Origin: Erodium maritimum
Lineage: Eukaryota; Streptophyta; Magnoliopsida; Geraniales; Geraniaceae
Assembly: GCA_963921825.1 (NCBI GenBank)
Contig: OY997593.1
Coordinates: 49,832,039 to 49,896,038 of the forward strand
Length of the DNA stretch: 64,000 nucleotides
Direction of reading: 5' to 3'
Below the pieces are notes generated by a model. The model saw only the letters and a program-made list of their open reading frames with translations, was not told the DNA's origin and made no database searches. The position numbers and the translations under genes are program-made. This document shows, piece after piece, positions 21,862-33,873 of this stretch. Position 1 is the first letter of the stretch. Each line of letters begins with the position of its first letter.

Positions 21862-22900
21862 TTAGGCAACTTTGTTGGTTGATGTCCTCTTGATGAGCTT
21901 GTACCGCACCATCCTCACGATCTTGTAGAACCAGAATGCACTCACCAGCTGCAACCCTATTGCCATGGCCTACAAACCCATTTCTCTTCACTTGAGATAT
22001 TGCATTTCTCTCTTTTTATTTTCAAGGAATATACACAGATACATACATACATACATACCTTAATGAGGAGCGGATTTTGAGCAGATAGAGTCAAATAAGC
22101 GAGATAAGGCCCTCCCACCATCCTTGCCAATGAGAATATCACTGCAAATGCTATCTGTTCGTTCGCACAACAAAGATTAGCCAAGCAAGCGCTAGCTTTA
22201 ACAAACAAACAAACAAACAAGTAGAGTTGTAATTAAGAGTTGGAGACAAACATCGGCCGCCAGGTTGAGGTCTGTGTCTTTGTACCCAACCTCCTTCAAA
22301 AGCTCCCTCGCATGGAGGAAAGGGCTCGAGATCTCTGTTATCCATACTGCCGCCACCATCTCTGATCCACACTACATAACATAACATAACATAACATAAC
22401 AACATAACATTTATAACAGGACGTCACAAATCATGGTTATAAAATAATCAAGAGCCAAGTAAGTACCCTTTGGTAAGCAAGGCCGGCTCCAATTCCCACA
22501 ATGCTCACCAAGTGGTGGATTGTGTTGTCAACGCTGCTTTTCTCGTCAAACAGGCAACATATCAGGTCATAGATGAGATACGAGAGGCTCACTGCAAGTG
22601 TTTGCATCTGCATAACCACACAAATCATCGTATCACCAACAAATTGAACCCAACAAAACAAGTATAGATTAAGGGTCACACCTGCTTGGGAGAAGAGGTT
22701 GAAGCCACAGGACAAACAGGGCAGCTCCAATCTTGGACAGACAGAGAAGCTAATGTCACGGCTATGACTGCATGAATTGTGGAAACAAGCCTGTTGCAGA
22801 AATCGAAAGAACGGTCCTTGAACACCTTCCTCATCGTCACAAAAACCATTGCCCATGAGATCACTCCAACAACACTCAAGTTAATCACGTAGTCTTCCAT
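21862..22900 (-). CDS. TLC domain-containing protein (TMEM56/TLCD4-like), five exons, intact
   Basis: Exons on the minus strand are 22900-22682, 22607-22467, 22371-22252, 22154-22059 and 21969-21862. Every intron is GT-AG, every junction falls between codons, and the total is 684 bp, or 227 aa. The ATG at 22900 starts MEDYVINLSVVGVISW; an upstream in-frame ATG (22942) is not typical of plant homologues. The protein is a chain of hydrophobic segments with the plant TLCD4-like signatures SFDFCNRLVSTIHA, SVQDWSCPVCP, LSYLIYDLICC, VDNTIHHLVSIVGI, WITEISSPFLH and ARMVGGPYLAY. About six membrane spans are expected, probably in ER or another endomembrane. TLC-domain proteins relate to lipid handling in other families, but a reaction for this branch is not established. 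No lesion was seen. It is the only intact gene between two repeat blocks. Confidence 0.93.
22371..22410 (+). repeat. (CATAA)n microsatellite at an intron 3' end
   Basis: About seven pentamers of CATAA-type directly upstream (minus strand) of TLC exon 3. The exon acceptor is the last AG of this repeat, so length changes would alter acceptor context. Confidence 0.85.
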
Positions 22901-22942
22901 TTCCGACCCAAACCCAGAACAACAATTTTCAATTTCACACAC

Positions 22943-23887
22943 AAAACAACAACAACAACGACAACAACGACGACAACAACTGGGTAAATGTCAGTTAATA
23001 CAAAGCTACCACAACAAGCTTCTCGCCCTATATCAGCTGCCAACAACGTTTCAATAATGTTGGTGGTAGCTGAAGCTCATTTAGTATTGCTGATAAGCTT
23101 AGGTGAGTTTTTCTCTTAACACTTCATTGACTTCATTTTAATTACTTAATACTTATCCGTTCCAAGTTATTAATTACCAGTACGTAACACCTAACTAGTA
23201 TTCAATGAATTAGCAGAACAGTGTGAGTTTCAAAAAGCTAACATCAAGAGATGAGATTTTACCACAATTATGACTTAGATCGTGTAATCGATATGCTTTT
23301 GTGTATCAAGATATTAGTCCAGATAGCTATAGCTGAAAGGAAAGTTCATAAATATGGTGGTTGGAACATACATGACCTGGAAGGAATACATTTGCACCAG
23401 CTTGGCTTATCTGTAATAATAATAGTTAGGTGCCAATAATAAATTATAATGCAAGAGTTTTAAAACCTAATTTCGTTAATACAATGAAAAATTAAACAAT
23501 AATAATAAACAGCTTAAATATTAGCTACGAGAGAGAAACAGTTCAAAAAAAGCTACGAGAGAGGAACAAAATGGACCACAACAAATTGCAGAACAGACTT
23601 GTGGAGCCACTCAGTCCAAAAATATAGCAGTCACTTTTCCCATGTGAGCTAGGCTCCACACTGGATATTACTTTCTCCTTCTCCAAACAAGTGTTTTATT
23701 TTATTTTTTCATAAAACAAAAAACTTGGCATATCATTTTACCAGATATTATTTATATTTTATATAAAAATTATTTCTTGTTTAAATGGGGCTTTAAGTTT
23801 TCAAGATGTTGTTCCACGACGATTCTTTGGAAGTTCTAACAAGGAATAAATTAATATTATTTAAACTTGGTCCTATACGTGATTAGA
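22943..23887. other. Upstream region of the TLC gene
   Basis: It contains an ACAACA/ACGACA-rich stretch (22945-22982) in the presumed 5' UTR and then AT-rich DNA. No further gene was recognised. At 23889-23927 a poly(T) followed by GAAAAGGGTATATAT looks like the minus-strand 3' tip of another, severely truncated retroposon. Confidence 0.45.
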
Positions 23888-23936
23888 TATTTTTTTTTTG
23901 AAAAGGGTATATATATTGTAATTAAATAAATTGTCC

Positions 23937-25340
23937 TGGATTGGCCACCCAATTTTTGATAGATGGGTTCAGCCTAAAAGCGTTCCACTACCTTCAAGTG
24001 ATGTTTTCTCCCTACCCTATTTAGGGTTTACTCTAGCAGCCGTCGGACAACGCTCCACCGCCAGCCACCGTCTTCCCCACCATCGTTCGCAGCCTCTTCC
24101 TCCTCGTCGTTCCTCTTACCTCGTACCAGCACTATGGTTCTCCCCATCTCCCGCCGCCATCGCGGTGAACCTCACTCTAGGGCACCATGGTCGCCGGATT
24201 TCCCTCCCCATCCCCGCCCCTTTACGCTCGGCCATCCTCGCCCCTTCATACTCGGCCACCCCATCCCATCACTGGTTCTGTATAACCGTGGTGGGTGGTC
24301 CATGCATGGTGAGAACCACGATCCGATGTGGTCGTACCCGCTTCCTTGGATCCGACCAACACACATGGAGCCCGCCCGGTCTTTCGCCGTCAACCACTAC
24401 AATCGTCGTCCCCTGCCGGACTGGGACCAGAGGGTCCGGCGTCAGGGATTCCTTCATCAGTTTCTGACCCCCGTCCCCTCACCGGAACACTATGCGGTCC
24501 CGGCCTACCAATGGGATCCGCTGCACCGTTTATCATGGTCGCCGAGTTACCAGCCGGGGTATGCTAAATCTGGGGACGTGATAAACCCTAGAATGGCTCC
24601 ACACTCCAAGGAGCAAGCAAACCCTAAGGGGTTCGCGGACATTAGGGGACATGCAAACCGCGGAAATCGTGGTACTGTTGCTAGGGATTTGGCCCCGTCT
24701 CCAACGGTAGCCAAACGCCATGGAGAGGAGGTCTCACGTCCAAAGCCACACCCGAAGATCAGAGCGAGGTGGAAGTTACCTGACCCGAGATTGGGAGAGC
24801 TGAGGGACTGCCTCTTGGCCCGCTGGGGGATCTTGAGATTCACTACAGCCATTGTACCAAGACCCAGGGTGATCAAGACGGGCCATAAGTCGGAGTCCTT
24901 GTGGTTGTCAAACAACACCGAGCAAGTGCAGGAACGGGAAGTCAACCCGGGGGACTACAATCCCCCGGGGGATGAATGATTCTCCAGGGCGGGGGTGGGA
25001 AGGGCCGTCAGGGGCCTATACCCACAGACCCGGGACGACTAAAGCCGGGAAGTCTCGGGGAATCCGCAATCAAGGCTCTCTTTCATTTCAGTCTATTTGG
25101 TTTAGGGAGAATAATGTTTTGGCTAGATAATTTCCGTTCTGTCATTTACTCCCCTTTCGAAACGTTGGATCGAGGAACTCTTGAGTTCGGATCTGCGAAA
25201 AAAAGCAGACTATGTGTATGGAACCATGTGCGCCCGATGGGCCACAGCCGATCGGGACAAAAGCTGGTATCCGGGACTGTTGGGTCCCTCTTTGTAAGCA
25301 TGATAAGATCATAATACAACTTCTTTCCCGTTTCAAAAAA
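23937..25340 (+). mobile_element. ORF-bearing retroposon, copy a (SRRH family)
   Basis: It is framed by perfect 9-bp duplications AAATTGTCC (23928-23936 and 25341-25349). A C-rich leader (about 24020-24130) precedes a long ORF. The 3' part carries the family peptide YGTMCARWATADRDKSWYPG (about 25209-25268) and ends TTCCCGTTTC plus poly(A). Leader, ORF start and 3' end all match copy b at 9125-10032; the ORF here is three times longer. It has no reverse transcriptase, so it must be moved in trans if active. Confidence 0.78.
24134..24979 (+). CDS. Retroposon ORF, function unknown (281 aa)
   Basis: The open frame starts MVLPISRRHRGEPHSRAPW at the same place relative to the leader as the copy b ORF. 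Shared features with copy b are the SRRH start, the APW/SPW-PD motif, a central MHG...P-W-Y block and a basic, Asn/His-rich segment; by eye this is real protein homology and not just composition. The protein is Pro/Arg-rich, has no membrane segment and no zinc knuckle that I can see. It might be a nucleic-acid-binding ORF1-type protein, but that is inference only. A captured host-gene fragment is the alternative. Confidence 0.5.
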   Translation: MVLPISRRHRGEPHSRAPWSPDFPPHPRPFTLGHPRPFILGHPIPSLVLYNRGGWSMHGENHDPMWSYPLPWIRPTHMEPARSFAVNHYNRRPLPDWDQRVRRQGFLHQFLTPVPSPEHYAVPAYQWDPLHRLSWSPSYQPGYAKSGDVINPRMAPHSKEQANPKGFADIRGHANRGNRGTVARDLAPSPTVAKRHGEEVSRPKPHPKIRARWKLPDPRLGELRDCLLARWGILRFTTAIVPRPRVIKTGHKSESLWLSNNTEQVQEREVNPGDYNPPGDE

Positions 25341-25349
25341 AAATTGTCC

Positions 25350-26278
25350 CGAGCTTATATAAACGTTTTTCATACTCTGTGGGCTACATACGGAAATGAA
25401 AAATAATAATCTTTATCCATCGGCTCATCGCCCCTTACTTGTTGCACTGTTATCATATCCATATCCATCGGATCATCTGGTAGATATGTGGGCCTCAGAG
25501 CTGATGGCTCCGGCTCCAGTAGCTTTCTTGCAGAACATACATGTAACATCATATCTCCATCGATAATGTCGGGTTTGTTGCCCTCCTCCAGCAAAAGTCA
25601 ACACCTAATCTGCAAAAACCTAGCGTTTGTGTTTTCTTGGATTCAAAGCGTATCAGGGTAACCATAGTGTCCTTACGCTGCAAGACAGTATCACACCAAG
25701 GATATCGACTAAATAACCTAGATCCCCTAACGAGAGCTTGATTTGGTGTTGCCTCTTTTCTAGAAGATGTCTCCCACTTCTCTTCGTTGCATCGTCAACA
25801 ACGGTCCTAAAAACTATTGTCCCACACGAACACCGAATGGGGAACTAAACTACCACCAGAACAAGTTGCAGCTCAAAGTTGCGTACAACGCTTCTAACCC
25901 CAACAGGGAAAGAGACATCGCCGCAACAACCCATCGTCGCCTTTATTAGAGGTATTGGATTCAAAATGCCAGAATTATAACCATTTCCACCAACGAAGTA
26001 GACATCTTACCGTCTCGTACATGATTTGCCTTTCACTATCGCGAGAATGGGAATGATCTGCCAGGACCACTCGTTAACCACTACCGCGACATCGAGAAGC
26101 CGAACCAACGCAAGCACGAGGAGCCTCATCACTTCGACTCCAAAAGGCTGTACCATCACGATAATGAGAAGCCGCACCACTATGATAAAAAGAGACCACA
26201 CCCTATGTGTAGAGTCTCCGAGAGATCACCACACACTAACTACGATGACGACGGTTAAAGTAGATGGCATTGATGTGA
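25350..26278. other. Unassigned intergenic DNA
   Basis: No recognised gene. The minus strand at 25594-25370 keeps an open 74-codon frame (MLEEGNKPDIIDGDMM...) of unknown meaning. Around 26080-26240 there are Arg/Thr-rich low-complexity frames on both strands. Confidence 0.4.
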
Positions 26279-26294
26279 CTTTATCTATCTTGCC

Positions 26295-28162
26295 TTTTTT
26301 TTTAAAATGGGCGACGAGGAATTGCATTACTAATGTCAATCAAACAATACAAGGAGGGTTAGAAGCCCTGGGAACCAGAATAAAACCGAGTCTCATGTAG
26401 GAAACTCGACGATCTTGGACCCGTCAGAGTAGTCTAATTTCCATCTAGATAAAAATTCCTACGTCATACACTAAACTAGGAATGTAAACTACTGAAAGTA
26501 AACAACCATAGAAATATCCAAACAAAACCAATTAAAACATAAATGAAACAACACAAGCAGTAGGAAATCCTTGGTGTAAACACGCTCCCCCAAGTCATGG
26601 CTTGTAGAACCGGGCTTGGGTTGTGGGTGGGGGGGGGGGGGGGGGGGGGGGTAGGCCACAACTCGTCTACCCCACGAGCCCCATAGAGACTCATGGTTCT
26701 TGGTGGGGCTGTTTTGCAGCTCGTTCCTGATAAGAGTCGTCCTCAGCTCCATTTTCATCGAGGAGTCGGTACTGTGCGGGTGGGGTTCCTGGTGTCTCTA
26801 GGGGACCTTTTCAGTTCGGATGCACGACTATAGAATTGAACCGTCCTATTACTTCCCTTAGTCTTCAATATCTTTAGGTGCTTGAGACTTATGTCTCCCC
26901 CGAGCTCCCGAGGCTCTTTCTACTTCCCGACCCAACTGGGAGTTTCCACCATTTGTTGGGGCCCTCTAGAAAAGACGACAATAAATGTGTGGGGCTCCCA
27001 CTAACGTAGCTGAGCTCCCCTCCCAGTTCCTCCCGATCGGGCTCCTAACTCAGGTTATCCAGGTCATGGGTCTTCGCAATCGAGCATGTCCTATATAACA
27101 ATCCTAGATCCGCCCATTGAGAAAATCGAGGTGTTCCCTCGGAACCCTCCTTACCCAATTCATCAGTCTTCGGGACTCCCTCCCCTCTAGCACTTAGTAA
27201 AGCAAGAAAACTCTGAGGAGGACGAAGTTGTCTCCCCTGTATCCTGCTAGCTCCCTCAGACTCAAGGATGAGAGAAGTCAAAAGTTCTTCCACCCAAGGC
27301 ACTGAGCGAGGCTTTGGTGCTTCCCATTGTGTCTAGAGCAGTTAGTCTGTAGCCACACCCATCTGAACCCGAAGCGAATCATCAAACCTAATCTCCTCTA
27401 GTCCCACTCTTGGGATACATGCTTGACAAGCCTGGGCGCGGTGGGTAAGGCGTCCACAGCAGACACAGAAGCTCGGGAACCTCTTGTATTGCAATCCCAC
27501 TATGGTGGGCTCCTAGTGTCCCAAAAACTATAACCGGATCCTTCGCCGGATGGGTCTTTCCACATCCAAACTAACCAGGAATCAGAGAAACCATTGCATG
27601 GCACGAGGTGGGTATTGGAGCCTCAACCACCTCGGTTCCCAACGAGTTTTCCAATAAGGACCAGATATGATCATTCCAAGCATCTCCCGATATGTTGTAC
27701 GCCCTGACTCCGATCTCCAAAAATCAAAGATGGCGTCTGGTTGCATGCACGAGGTAAGGGGACCATGAGAAAATAGTACACACTAAAGGTCCATGGACCC
27801 TTGTGTCGGATCCGGTGAGGTCTATTTTCGACGGGAAAATGAACGAAACGACGTCCTTGGAGAGGACGTCGACCTCCATACCGTTCACCTGCCAACGCTA
27901 GAGCATTTGGATGCGATTCGTGGCGGAGAGGGGCGGCGCATCGCGATGAGGAGTGACTTGGGGTCCCGCCACCATGGTCCGTGAGGCTTATCACGACTGT
28001 CTGGCGTGACGAGGTCGAGTCTCTGGTGGCATTTGTCATGTGGGTTGAGGAGGAGGAGAAAGAAAAATCCAAAATAACCATTAAGCTCGTGGAAATGGCG
28101 ACAAATTGGAGAAGGGGGATAACCTAATTTTGGAGTCGCTCCTTTTTGATGATAATGGGTTG
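26295..28162 (-). mobile_element. ORF-bearing retroposon, copy e
   Basis: It lies on the minus strand between 16-bp duplications, CTTTATCTATCTTGCC (26279-26294) and CTTTATCTTTCTTGTC (28163-28178), with two mismatches. The 3' tip is CCCATTTT plus poly(A), and the preceding TGGTTCCCAGGGCTTCT region resembles the 3' region of copies a-c. A minus-strand ORF begins at 28081 (MVILDFSFSSSSTHM, 136 codons), but it shares no clear similarity with the SRRH ORF. A G23 run lies inside (26629-26651). It is older than copies a and b judging by the decayed duplication. Confidence 0.62.
26629..26651 (+). other. G23 homopolymer
   Basis: Twenty-three consecutive G on the plus strand, a possible G-quadruplex former or an assembly artefact. 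Confidence 0.9.
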
Positions 28163-28347
28163 CTTTATCTTTCTTGTCATTAAATAGATTGAAATGCTTT
28201 GTTTTATGTTCAGATAATAACTTTTTCATTGATTTCTTTTTCCAAAATTAAAAATACATATTAGATTTGATCTAAAATCTAAAAGAGGAAAAAACAAAGA
28301 GTTTAAGACTAAAATGGAACATTTTATCCCATATCACATAAATGTTT

Positions 28348-28823
28348 GGGTTAAATATCGAAACTTACTCTTTAGGTATTGGTCACGAACAGTACGCTAC
28401 CCGACATTCCAAAATGTAAAATGCACTACCTTAAGTATTGGCCACACGATCTTTTTAGTAAAAATGGACGGAATATTTCATTCCATTAGTTATATGACCT
28501 CAAATGTCATATAATGGATGGTAAAATGACATTTTTTTTACCTTAACTATTTGACCTCTATACATTTTATAAGGAACAATAACGAGGATACAATGAAAAT
28601 GTTCCTTTTAAAATGTATAGAGGTCAAATAATTAAAGGAAACGTCATTTTACCATCATTGTATGACACTTAAGGTAATATGACTGACGTAATAGAATATT
28701 CTATCCAGTTTTACTAACAAAATCGCGTGAGCAATACTTAAGATAGTGCATTTGTCATTTTAAAACGTTGGGCAGTGTAGTGCTCATGACCAATAATTAA
28801 GAGTAACTTACGATGTTTAACCT
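28348..28823. mobile_element. Fold-back MITE of Mutator type, 9-bp TSD
   Basis: The 476-bp element is almost entirely an inverted repeat: left arm GGGTTAAATATCG..., right arm read inversely AGGTTAAACATCG..., meeting near 28580-28590. A perfect 9-bp duplication TAAATGTTT flanks it (28339-28347 and 28824-28832). Nine-base duplications with long TIRs are the Mutator signature. It is non-coding. Confidence 0.88.
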
Positions 28824-28832
28824 TAAATGTTT

Positions 28833-29924
28833 TAACATATCAAAGTATTGGGAAAGTAAATTGTGGTAATATTATATTTATTTTTAAAAAAATAATATCA
28901 ATTTTTTAATGTATGATAAACTTATATTAATGACTAATAAAAGATGGAACTTTTTAAAAAAACTGCTCACAAACAACAAACTTTTCATTAACGAAAAAAA
29001 TATAATATAGATGTCCGTAAGAGCTCCTTGTTGTCGCACGAAGAGAAGCCATGGTTATAGTCATGGTCTTTGTCATGGCCAATGTCATGGTTATGCTACT
29101 CTTTTTTATATATCCTCTCCCCTGCATCTTCCCTATGGATCCCGTGAAGGTTATTTCTATTAGGGTTCCTTTCAAGCTGTCGTTAGCCACTGGGATGTTA
29201 GGTCCCTTCGCCACCAATAAAGCATCTCCCGATCTTGTTCGGTCCCCCCCTTTATAACTCCGTTGGTTGTCATCTCACTCACCTCAGTGTCAATCGACTT
29301 TAAAGTCGCCTCTAAGCCACCGACGACTTTGAAGCCGTCGTTGCCATCTTTGAAGTCGCCTCCATCGTCTCTGAAATCGTCACGACGCGTCCTCCTCCCT
29401 GACCTCCACCACCGCACCATCCTTGACCCCTCTAGCTAATAGAGTGGTTTATTTTATTTTATCTGATTTCATCTTTGCATGGTCAATAACTAACAAGCAG
29501 AGATTCAGGGATTTTTCTAGGGAGGGAACCCCGATTCACATATATCCTCCTACTACAGGTGATACAATCCAAGCTCGGTACCTTAGGCAGGCCTTCTAGT
29601 TTCATTTTCCAACCCCCACCTTTCCTTCATGCCTATGTGGCGATTTAATATCGTTTATAACGGTTATAATGTTAAAATAATTACGAACATCTATGTTCCA
29701 TGTCTGTTCTACCTTAGTGGTCAGGAACTGTTCTCCCTAATGCATTCGTTTGTAGTTGAATTCTAATTTTTATAAAATTGCACCTTTTAGTATATATAAA
29801 AAAAAACTTATGTTAATGACTATAGTTAAATATTATGACGAAGGTAGTCTAGGACTCTATCATAAACAATTGTGCAGTGCCCAAGGTCATATGAATCAAA
29901 CCTTTTAGGAAACAATATCAAGAA
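28833..29924. other. Unassigned intergenic DNA with a low-complexity block
   Basis: The 29050-29110 stretch repeats GTCATGG words, and 29290-29390 is rich in GACTTTGAAG-like and CGTCG words. No convincing gene or element end was identified. Confidence 0.4.
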
Positions 29925-29929
29925 ACGTT

Positions 29930-30600
29930 TTTTTTGCCAAACCCAATAAAGCAAACAAAAGCAGCTAAAGACCCTACTAGGTTATTGTCTTGAGCTGTTA
30001 GGACACATAGGGTCGCCCCATCCCGAAAAAGAAGGTCGTGAGGGTCTGGCTTCAAGTGGGGTGAGGTGAGCTTCTATATTCCCACCCAACCCCCTTTGGG
30101 TGGATCATATCTCGTGGCGAGACTGCTTCACAGACCTTACTACTAAGAGTGGGTTGTCCTCCTCCTACTAGATCGACCGACTTTGTATCAGCTTATTGGG
30201 GTTGAGATCCATGAACCCAAAATATCATTTCTTCATCTGGACTTTAACCTTGTCAGCTCATTTGGCCTTTTCCCTAGCCAAATTCTTGACGTTGTTCAGG
30301 CTCCTTGGACCGAGAGTGGATGTAGGAAAGGAGGGGGGTGTCGGAGTGACCCCATTCACTTGTGCTTGGTCACGGGCGGAAAAACCTCTTCATGATGCCA
30401 TAAAGAGTACAAAGCTTCTAAGTAGGGTTGTAGATTGGGTATCATGTATATATGGAGAAAGGGGTGTGAGCTTAGGTAGAAGAGGTACCACACAGATCTT
30501 CTAGCCAGTATTAGGCAAGATAATCAATTCGGGCGACATCCTAGGCACCTACCTACAATGCCACAGTTGGTCTAGTTACACTACGGCCTAAGGCCGGACT
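29930..30600 (-). mobile_element. Probable LINE 3' fragment
   Basis: Poly(T) at the left edge followed by GCCAAACCCAATAAAGC reads on the minus strand as a LINE-like 3' end (GCTTTATTGGGTTTGGC plus poly(A)). The upstream minus-strand sequence has decayed coding character but no motif I can name. Ends and target duplication were not found. Confidence 0.4.
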
Positions 30601-30789
30601 CCCTGGTTGTTAGGTACCTGACTCTTTGAGCGCGTTATAGGCCCGAAGTACGTAGCGTGATTGAAGTTGCGTCTATGCGACGTCGAGCCTTTGTTCTTCC
30701 TTATCGCAATCGTGACTGTAGCCAGATGTCGGATCAAGTAAAACTCCGACAAGTTTAATGCAAAACAAAGCTCTTTCGAGCCAACTTGT

Positions 30790-31838
30790 GAAGCTACCAT
30801 GGATTCTGATGAGGTACCGGAATCTGGAGTTCTTATAGGAGGAGGGGAAACGATCAAGGAAAGCTCCGTGATTCAAGGATTTCGTCGTTGGCGAAGACTC
30901 CGTTGGAAATTTCCAACCGAGATGTGGCACAAAAAATTTCGTGATTGGGTATATCAAATGCGATTGATACTGATTCAGTTTCAGTACGTTTTTTGTGAGA
31001 AGAAGAAAGATTCCAAGATTCTGGGCCTGTGCAAGATGGGCTGTTGGAAGCCCGTGGTACTTTTGGTCCATTGGTTAGTCCTACAGTTAATTTTGTTGCA
31101 GTACAAACAGGTGGGGCGGGTTGTGTTATAGAAAACACAGACGACCAGGATTTTCCTGCGTCCCCAACTCAGCATAATGTGGTAGTGTTGTCTACGTCCG
31201 GGCCTAAGGCTGGCATTGGGCCTGCGTCCGGCCCTGTTATGCGGCCAGGTTTTGGATCCACTTCTGCAAGCAACGCTCGTCCTCTTTCATCGTGTTCATC
31301 TTTAATTACTAATCCATCAACACTTAATTAGTTGGTGGTTGATGATGTGATGAAGAATGCTCTCCCAAAGTTGGATTCTTATGTTTCACTGACTCTATCC
31401 CTTAATCTATTTTAAGGTTTCAATCAAGATTTTTCAGTGTGGCCGCCTGAGACAGTAAAAAAGGTTAAAGGGGAAAGAAAGAAGAAGCCTTAGCACCCTT
31501 ATAAAGTGAGTGATCTTTCAATTTCTATTAGTGCTGCTGCAATTCTTGAGGCTCAACGTAGAAATGAGGCTTGGAGATATTTTGTCGTACAAGAACTATG
31601 CTGAAGAAAGGGACTGTGGTCGAATCCTTGACTTCTTCGTGAAGTTTTAGTTGTCTCTTTTGGTAGTTTTTTGTATCTGACTGATGTTTTCTTTCTTCAT
31701 TGTTTCTCGTTTTTGAGGGAGATTCACCTTTTGTGGTAGTGTCTGTTTGAAGGTTATTTGGGATAGCTTTTTTAGCGGTCCTTTCTCTTTTCCTCATCTT
31801 TGGGTAAAAAGACTTTAATAAAATAATAATCTATCAAA
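30790..31838 (+). mobile_element. LINE remnant: ORF1 pieces joined to the 3' end, ORF2 absent
   Basis: A start near 30799 (MDSDEVPESGVLIGG) is followed by decayed frames, including a Pro/Gly-rich linker (PKAGIGPASGPVMRPG) and an ORF1-end-like segment (SAAAILEAQRRNEAWRYF, about 31536-31589). Within about 250 bp this passes into an A-rich 3' end (ATAATAATCTATC plus poly(A), 31820-31838). No endonuclease or reverse-transcriptase sequence lies between. It is assigned to LINEs by architecture. Several stops interrupt the frame. Confidence 0.5.
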
Positions 31839-32139
31839 AAAAGTTTGTTTGAGAGAGCTTACACCTCAATGAAAATAAACCTGATTATTTTTCTCAACTT
31901 GCTTCTTTTATTCTTCTCCACTGGTTAGCCAAGGAGGTTCAGTGAAACTTAAATACCTATAAATGAATCTAGTCATTAATCTACTCAACTAATGAACCTA
32001 TGTATCTAACCCAAAATCCAACTCCTATTCAATCTAGCTAAATAGAGGATGTCTACTGAAACAGAAATTGAAACCACCTTACAGTTCTTCTGTTCACCCT
32101 CCACTTATATTAGGCTAGTAAGTATAGCATGTGGAATCG
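31839..32139. other. Unassigned, flank of the Copia remnant
   Basis: No clear structure was seen; it may include decayed Copia sequence upstream of the reverse-transcriptase region. Confidence 0.4.
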
Positions 32140-32768
32140 GGAAATGACTGATGAAAATAAAGCATTACTTGACAACTCTACGTGGTTACTTGTTCCTAAA
32201 CTTGTGTCTGCTAATTTTTTCGATAATAAATTGTTTCTCAGAATCAAACACGGGTCAGATGGCTCCATTGAGTGCTAAAAAGCTCGTCTGGTCGCCAGAT
32301 AATTCACACAACAACAAGGACTCGATTATCATGAGGCGTTTACCCCAATGGTTAAGGCCACCACGATCTGTGTACTCTTGGCTCTTATGTCCAAACATGA
32401 ATGGACTATTAGATGTCTTGAACGCATTTCTCCATGGGACGTTATATGAGGACCTTTACATGGTTTAACAAAGAATCTTTGTTGACCACACTTGTCCAGA
32501 TTATATGCGTATCGTTCGTTGTATGGTCTTAAGCAAGCAGCACGTGCACGATACCCGCGCTTAACTCAGCTCCTACATTATATTGGGTTTCATTCCCATG
32601 TGGCTGACCCGAGTTTACATATACATCACCATGAAAATCATTCCTTTTCCACTTATGTGCTAATATATGTGGATGATATTGTGGTCCTGGGCTCCTTAAA
32701 AGATCAAATCAACTTGGTAATCCAACACCTGCAACACGAGCTTTTTTTGTTAAAGACCTTGGTCCGTT

Positions 32769-33873
32769 ACTTGCTGGAAAATTTGGCTGGCTAGAAATCT
32801 TCTGGGTATTGATCTCAATTATGAGGAAATCTTTATTAAGATCATCAATATGTCCTCCAATTGGATCTGGACCTCTTTCAATGTTTCAGGCATCTTCTTA
32901 TCATTCCATCAGTGGAGGTTAGCTCCATCTTTTGTGCTCTGAAATTCATAAAAGTTAAGATTTTGATGACTTGAAGAGGTTGTATATGTCTTTTTTCATG
33001 GCTTGGAGGGACATATTAGGATTTACTTGCACTACAAGTCATCTTCTCAATTTCCCTTTTGACTTCGGTGGGGATTAAGGGAAGGATTTGGGTTGGTTCT
33101 ATGGAGTTGTTTCTTTCTTTTGTGAGGTGGTGAGGTCTGCTTTGGATTCATTCTGTTGATGAGTGGGTAGTTCTTTCTAGGTTTGAGAGTTTTTTTTTTT
33201 GAATTTTTTTAAGAGCTTCTTTCTAATTATTGGTGTTGATTGATTAATGTTGGTTACTGTAATTCTTTCAAGATTGAAGACTTCTCGTTAGCCTCTTTAC
33301 AACCATTTTTCAAAGCACAAAAGGAGCTCAAAATCCTTATGACAGTTACTTCCCTTCAATTTTTGGAGTGTTTCATCTAGGTTGTTGTCTATTGTTTTTC
33401 TTCCAAGTTTCATACTAATCTAGATTATCTGTTGTTGTTCCAATTCTTCTAAGATCTCAAACCTTCTTATTGGTCAATTGCTTCTTTTCTCTTTAGAGAC
33501 TTGTTTCATGGATGTGGTAACTAATATAATTCTGCAATTTTCTGAAGTGCCTTAGGAGCTTGTACAAAGCTCATTTGGATATCACATTTCAATTCTTGGA
33601 CAACTCAAACTAAAGCTAATGTAGGGGTAGTGTCTCATTGATTATTAGAGCATGTATCTCTTGTTTCACTTTCTTACCCTTTTGACTGGGCTTTTGCTAT
33701 TTTTGCTCTTCTTATAGTTTCCTCTCCTCATGTTCGGGTAGTCTTTCCCAATACTCTGTTGGATGGTGTGTTATTCCTCTTGTTCTCTTCTATGGGTTTT
33801 TTGGGTCGTTAGGTGACCGTTGTTCTCCTCTTTTGCCTAAGAGGCTTAATCTAAATATGCTTTGCTGATAAAA
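32769..33873 (+). mobile_element. 5'-truncated LINE inserted in the Copia remnant
   Basis: It is framed by imperfect duplications of about 17 bp, AAAGACCTTGGTCCGTT (32752-32768) and AAAGACCTTGATCTGTT (33874-33890), and ends TTTGCTGATA plus poly(A). The 1.1-kb body is a decayed LINE 3' part with no open frame. Removing it rejoins the Copia reading context. Confidence 0.78.

Noticed and set aside
24172-24945. Minus-strand ORFs opposite the SRRH ORF
   Set aside because: Shadows of the plus-strand frame, which is the one shared with copy b.
29051-29257. Hydrophobic plus-strand ORF (MVIVMVFVMANVMVML)
   Set aside because: It comes from a simple GTCATGG repeat; the membrane-like look is compositional.
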